Shown here piece by piece: positions 60,610-64,000 of a stretch of 64,000 nucleotides of DNA. Location: contig CAKUBG010000013.1 in assembly GCA_934636825.1 (NCBI GenBank), positions 1-64,000 on the forward strand. Direction: 5' to 3'. The translations under genes were made by a program, and so were the position numbers. A model generated the notes under the pieces. The model ran no database searches and had not been told where the DNA came from. It saw only the letters and a program-made list of their open reading frames with translations. The DNA is from an uncultured bacterium. Lineage in GTDB: Bacteria; Vulcanimicrobiota; Xenobia; Xenobiales; Xenobiaceae. Position 1 is the stretch's first letter. Each line of letters begins with the position of its first letter.

Positions 60610-62982
60610 TTAATAGTTGGCAAACATTTTTACTTTAACTTTACGCTGAGCAGCCATCTCCAAAAGCTTACTAATGTAGTTGGGATCGAAAGTCATTTCT
60701 ACACTTTTAGCTTTGTAATAAATGTTGCCCTTACCATCCGATTTGGTAGCTTCACCATCTTTTTGTGGATCTTTACCGTAAGCTACCATGGAACCGGTCA
60801 AATTTAAGCGACTGTCTTTACCTATATTGACGTTGATATTGCCACAAGCATAAATAACGCCGGCAATTTCCTGGTCAGAGTAGTTTATGCCTTTGTAACG
60901 TCCTATCAATTCGGTAAGTTGTTCTTTTTTGTAATTTTCGTAATTGGTAGTTTGCTTATCGGAAGCAACTAACTTTTCGCTAAGATCAGGATCTTTAACT
61001 GTAGCCATGTTGTTGTCTTCATCAGTTGAGTTTTTCTTATCTTTAGCGTCTTTTTGAGCTTGCTTATAGATTCTCTTTACATCTCTGTAATATTCACAGC
61101 TATCTTTGTGCTCTTGGGGATGAGGTATGATTTCTCTGCCGTCATGAAATAAACAAGCACACCAAGTAACACTGGTGTCCAAATGTTTGTATTGTTTTAA
61201 GGCGTCTCCATTGTTGTCAGTATCGTTAAAGCCGTTGATATAGACGTTGCGCAAATATTCATTAGCTTTGGTCGTATTGACAAAGCCCCATTCGTTTTCA
61301 TCAGGGCCGTTGCAACAATAAATCATGTTATTTGTTCGGCAATAATCACAAGGTTCACGGAGTTTGACGCTGGTGCCACTTACGGCGTTAGAAGTCGCTT
61401 CTGCCAAGGTACCTTCGGTGGGAACTTGAGTAATGGTTTCTTTGTCTTCCGCTAAGCCAGTGCTGGGATCGACAGTTACGTTGTCGTAAGGTTTTTTTGT
61501 GTCTTTATTTTCGGTTGGCAATACTTCTTCCATATGGGCGGTGGTATTGTAAATAGTCTCTAAATTGACGTCGCCTTTGGCATAGATAGACACGCCTACG
61601 CCGGGATCAGATTCCAAAATGCTGGGGCCTTGCATGCTGATATTGCCAGCTGCAGTGATGGCGCCATTTCCGATAGTAGCGCCGGAAATCATAACGTTGC
61701 CGGTACTGGTTAAAATAGTGGTCTTATTGTCGCCTTTCTTTTCGTTGGCAAAACCTACAATAGGGCGTGTACCATATTCATTGATATCAGAGCGTATAAG
61801 TATGTCGCCATCTACGTAGGAGTTTTTGTCAAACATAATAGTTAGGTTTTCATTATCAACAGAAAATTTGCTGTTGCTTTTGTTTATTACTTCGTAACCG
61901 GAGTTGGGAAGTGTCGTGCCATAATAGTAGATTTTGTTAGCGTAATGGCGCAATTCATTCTGACTGCCGTTACGAACCCAAACATAAGTGCCGGGAGTAA
62001 TAGGATTGTCATTTTCAGAGGCTTTGGGGACGTCGTTCCAAGTGATAGCTGTAAAGTTTTTGCCGGAATCGCTTTGCTGGGATTTTATTTGATCGTTATT
62101 AGCGCCATCTACATTGAAATGATCACCGTAATAAACGGTAGTGTCGCTGCTTATACCTAATCCCTGACTTATATTTAAGTCTACGTTGCCCAAAGAACGC
62201 ATATTGGGGGCACCGCTGCCATCAGAGGCGCGTAAGGCAAATTGAGCTACGTCGGCCGTGATATTACCAGCAGCACTGACTACGGCGTCAGAATTTAAAG
62301 AGCTGGGATCGATAGCGATATAAAGCTCTACTACTTGGCTAGCATAGCTGGATTTGGAGTTGAGAGGTTTATCTAAAGTTGCTTCTCGCACGGCCGGGCC
62401 GCTAAAACCTTCTACAATTAAGTTGCAAGTGGCTTTGGGAATAGTGATAGCTGTTACGCCGGTATCCGGCTTGAATACTGTTTTATTTCCTTCGCTGAAA
62501 CTTTTGCCTCTAACTACGCCATTTTCGTCGGCCGGATAAGCAAAACAAGGGACGCTGCTGCCTAGATTGTTGGTAGAAATATAAGGAGACTCGATCTTTT
62601 GAGTGCTGTTTTTCATGCCGTCAAGACCGCCGTCTCCATCTTCGCAATTAAATTTAATGCGGAAAACAGACTTCTTGCCGTTAGTGCTGGTCAAAATGCC
62701 CCAAACGTTACCGTCTTCTTCTTTTATTTCTAAATTATCTGTCTTAAGCGTATAGGCTGTTGTGGGATCGGCTTTCCAAAGTATATTGCTTTGTAGGCGA
62801 GTGATGGCATACTGAGCACCAGACTGAGCGGCCATAAGGGCTGTTTCTTTGTCATAGAAATTGGTAGTAAGTCTTAAACTGCCAAGGTTGGAATATACGA
62901 CCGAACTTAAGAGCATAATAACCAACACGACTGTGAGCATTGTCGTTATCAGCACTATGCCTTTTCTTTGCTTGATAAGCAT
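60610..62982 (-). CDS. PilX-like pilus-associated protein, large polymer-type beta region
   Basis: 790 residues. GGAG lies 8 bp upstream of the ATG. Residues about 8-65 match the PilX N-terminal helix of type IV pilus minor pilins (KGIVLITTMLTVVLVIMLL..., then 'TALMAAQSGAQYAITRLQ'), with cleavage expected after Gly8; the usual Glu at mature position 5 is absent, as in PilX types. Then a long region of beta strands with 'SAAGNITADVAQFALRA' and 'TSTGNVMISGATIGNG' repeats. Around residues 540-640 a Cys/His set occurs (CDYC, CC, CACLFH, HKDSC). C-terminus ends KVKMFANY. A second paralogue lies just upstream at 63163. Confidence 0.78.
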   Translation of the reverse strand: MLIKQRKGIVLITTMLTVVLVIMLLSSVVYSNLGSLRLTTNFYDKETALMAAQSGAQYAITRLQSNILWKADPTTAYTLKTDNLEIKEEDGNVWGILTSTNGKKSVFRIKFNCEDGDGGLDGMKNSTQKIESPYISTNNLGSSVPCFAYPADENGVVRGKSFSEGNKTVFKPDTGVTAITIPKATCNLIVEGFSGPAVREATLDKPLNSKSSYASQVVELYIAIDPSSLNSDAVVSAAGNITADVAQFALRASDGSGAPNMRSLGNVDLNISQGLGISSDTTVYYGDHFNVDGANNDQIKSQQSDSGKNFTAITWNDVPKASENDNPITPGTYVWVRNGSQNELRHYANKIYYYGTTLPNSGYEVINKSNSKFSVDNENLTIMFDKNSYVDGDILIRSDINEYGTRPIVGFANEKKGDNKTTILTSTGNVMISGATIGNGAITAAGNISMQGPSILESDPGVGVSIYAKGDVNLETIYNTTAHMEEVLPTENKDTKKPYDNVTVDPSTGLAEDKETITQVPTEGTLAEATSNAVSGTSVKLREPCDYCRTNNMIYCCNGPDENEWGFVNTTKANEYLRNVYINGFNDTDNNGDALKQYKHLDTSVTWCACLFHDGREIIPHPQEHKDSCEYYRDVKRIYKQAQKDAKDKKNSTDEDNNMATVKDPDLSEKLVASDKQTTNYENYKKEQLTELIGRYKGINYSDQEIAGVIYACGNINVNIGKDSRLNLTGSMVAYGKDPQKDGEATKSDGKGNIYYKAKSVEMTFDPNYISKLLEMAAQRKVKVKMFANY

Positions 62983-63111
62983 GAGCCATCTCCAAAAGTA
63001 AAACTTTATATAAAATAAAAAATAACCAAATCCCTAAAAATCGGAAAAATTCCTAATCAGCCCTTTTTAGTTGCAGCTAAAAGTTCCTACACAGAATCGC
63101 TAAAAAAATAA

Positions 63112-63147
63112 TAAAAAAAGCCGCCGTAATGGTGTTTTACGGCGGCC
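63112..63147 (-). terminator. Terminator of the second PilX-like gene
   Basis: A 10-bp perfect stem (63120-63129 with 63137-63146) and, on the minus strand, TTTTTTTATTATTTTTTT. It stands 16 bp after the stop. Confidence 0.93.
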
Positions 63148-63162
63148 TCCTTTATTTGCTTT

Positions 63163-64000
63163 CTAGTAGTTGGCAAACATTTTTATTTGCAACTTGCGTT
63201 TAGCTGAAGCGTTGAGCAACTTATTTAAGTAGTTAGGGTCGAATGCCAGATCGACGCTTTTGGCATTGTAGTTGATATTTCCGGTATCGGTAGTTTTTGT
63301 CGCATCTTGCTCTTTATTGGGTTCGCGTCCGTAAGCAACCATAGCTCCGGTTACGCTTAAACGGCTATCGGAGCCAATATTGACATTGATATTTTTCCAA
63401 GCATAAATAACGCCGGCAATCTCTTGATCGGAGTATTTGATGCTGTCGTAGCGCTTAATTAAAGTATCTAATTGTTCACGCTTGTAGTTCTCATAATTGG
63501 TCGTTTGCTTAGAGCTATCTACCAATTTATCACTAAGCGTGGGATCGTCAATTGAAGCCATTTGATCGCTTTTGGTTGGGCTATCGTTTTTATGATCATC
63601 GTCATCATCGTCATCGCGACTGTCAGACCAATCTTCCCAATCATCTTCGGCGTCTTCATAAACATCTTTTACTGCTTTCATAAAATTGCAGTCGTTTTTG
63701 TGACTACCATTATGAAATCCGCAATTACACTCAACGTTTAAATTGATGAATTGTGTCCTTCCTTTTTTCAGGAAACCGGCTTGATACACTTGAATGAGAA
63801 GATCCGGATGATTTGGATTAAATATTCCTTTAGTTTTGCAAAAAGATGTGGGGTGTTCAGCACAGTGGTCGCATACTTTATGATTACTGTTCTTTTTGTA
63901 TTTAGTAGCATATTCAGAAGATTTTCTTTCTGCAGCTTTTTCCCGATTTGTATCAGTGGTGTTGTCACTGTCGCTATTATTATCGTCGCCTACACTTGGG
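63163..64000 (-). CDS. Second PilX-like protein, C-terminal part (cut by window edge)
   Basis: The frame of this gene stays open to the window end (about 279 codons); a GTG at 63789 is internal, so the gene starts beyond position 64000. The C-terminal 100 residues closely match the first protein (TTNYENYKREQLDTLIKRY, then DQEIAGVIYA, ending KIKMFANY-like 'IKMFANY'). Upstream the Cys/His set recurs: CDHC, FC, CNCGFHNG, H and C, in the same order as CDYC...CC...CACLFH...H...C of the first. An Asp-rich stretch of nine residues lies in between. It probably has the same PilX N-terminus. Confidence 0.85.
   Translation of the reverse strand, partial: PSVGDDNNSDSDNTTDTNREKAAERKSSEYATKYKKNSNHKVCDHCAEHPTSFCKTKGIFNPNHPDLLIQVYQAGFLKKGRTQFINLNVECNCGFHNGSHKNDCNFMKAVKDVYEDAEDDWEDWSDSRDDDDDDDHKNDSPTKSDQMASIDDPTLSDKLVDSSKQTTNYENYKREQLDTLIKRYDSIKYSDQEIAGVIYAWKNINVNIGSDSRLSVTGAMVAYGREPNKEQDATKTTDTGNINYNAKSVDLAFDPNYLNKLLNASAKRKLQIKMFANY

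Noticed and set aside
60522..60623. Longer N-terminus for the nitrilase-family protein
   Set aside because: It would run through the terminator hairpin of the upstream gene, and the conserved domain begins at the ATG at 60521.
63768..63968. Separate small minus-strand gene near the window end, or a frameshift in the PilX-like gene
   Set aside because: The PilX-like frame itself stays open to position 64000 and keeps the Cys/His pattern, so no frameshift is needed and the other frame is spurious.
1..64000. CRISPR array, prophage, insertion sequence or tRNA/rRNA genes
   Set aside because: No regularly spaced short repeats, transposase or integrase motifs, terminal inverted repeats or recognisable RNA gene signatures were seen; the only tandem repeats are the 69-bp coding units and the 78-residue gene array.

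Overview
The window comes from a diderm bacterium with a lipid A/LPS-type outer membrane and an anaerobic metabolism. It carries BamA, several OmpH/Skp-like chaperones, an almost complete lipid A pathway (LpxA, LpxB, LpxC, LpxD, FabZ), the LPS export genes lptC, lptB and lptFG, and a long pyruvate:ferredoxin oxidoreductase. The DUF3084 protein next to a YqgF-like RNase H-fold protein, the stand-alone 'lipid-A-disaccharide synthase-related' protein and the channel-associated N-domain at 11065 are familiar from Cyanobacteria and from diderm lineages such as Melainabacteria relatives and Armatimonadota. I cannot fix the phylum from this window. No rRNA, tRNA, CRISPR array, prophage or insertion sequence was recognised.

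Layout. 1-1110 (minus): three copies of a 78-residue helical protein gene, each with the same promoter geometry (TTTACT, 17 bp, GATAMT) and a strong Shine-Dalgarno (SD) sequence; copies 2 and 3 have their own terminators. 1341-2786 (minus): exported beta-propeller. 3299-10854 (plus): outer-membrane assembly block of bamA, four OmpH-like genes and a short lpxD. 11065-12894: exported protein of unknown role. 13086-19374 (plus): lpxC, fabZ, a Gfo/Idh oxidoreductase, lpxA, an 831-residue protein of two fused LpxB-like halves, and a PEMT/ICMT-like membrane methyltransferase. 19343-26712 (minus): convergent seven-gene run ending in a third LpxB-like protein and including an N-domain-bearing LpxD-like protein and a TldE/PmbA homologue. 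27110-33962 (plus): lptC, lptB, lptFG, DUF3084, yqgF-like, Sel1-repeat and acetyltransferase genes. 34052-39101: DUF554 protein, a Ser/Thr-rich protein with no signal peptide, RicT/PSP1 (minus), exported PepF. 39201-44553: two-repeat exported protein (minus) and PFOR. 44756-46613: ECF sigma, zinc-finger anti-sigma, CpxP/Spy-like protein. 46763-49399 (minus): beta-rich protein and M48 peptidase. 49621-54122: sigma-like protein with a long linker, double-zinc-finger anti-sigma-like protein, degenerate ABC ATPase, exported beta protein. 54399-60521: HtpG, Bcr/CflA-like MFS, POT peptide transporter, nitrilase-family amidase. 60610-64000 (minus): two PilX-like pilus-associated paralogues, the second cut by the window edge.

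The main theme is envelope biogenesis, with several departures from textbook organisation: LpxD features divided between two paralogues, three LpxB-type glycosyltransferase domains in about 4 kb, five OmpH-like domains behind BamA, and a sigma/anti-sigma locus joined to an ABC-like protein lacking its nucleotide-binding motifs. The most striking unexplained element is the 78-residue array, whose promoter geometry recurs before the unrelated signal-less protein at 34990. Coordinates, starts and hairpins were read by eye; functions rest on recognised motifs, without database searches.
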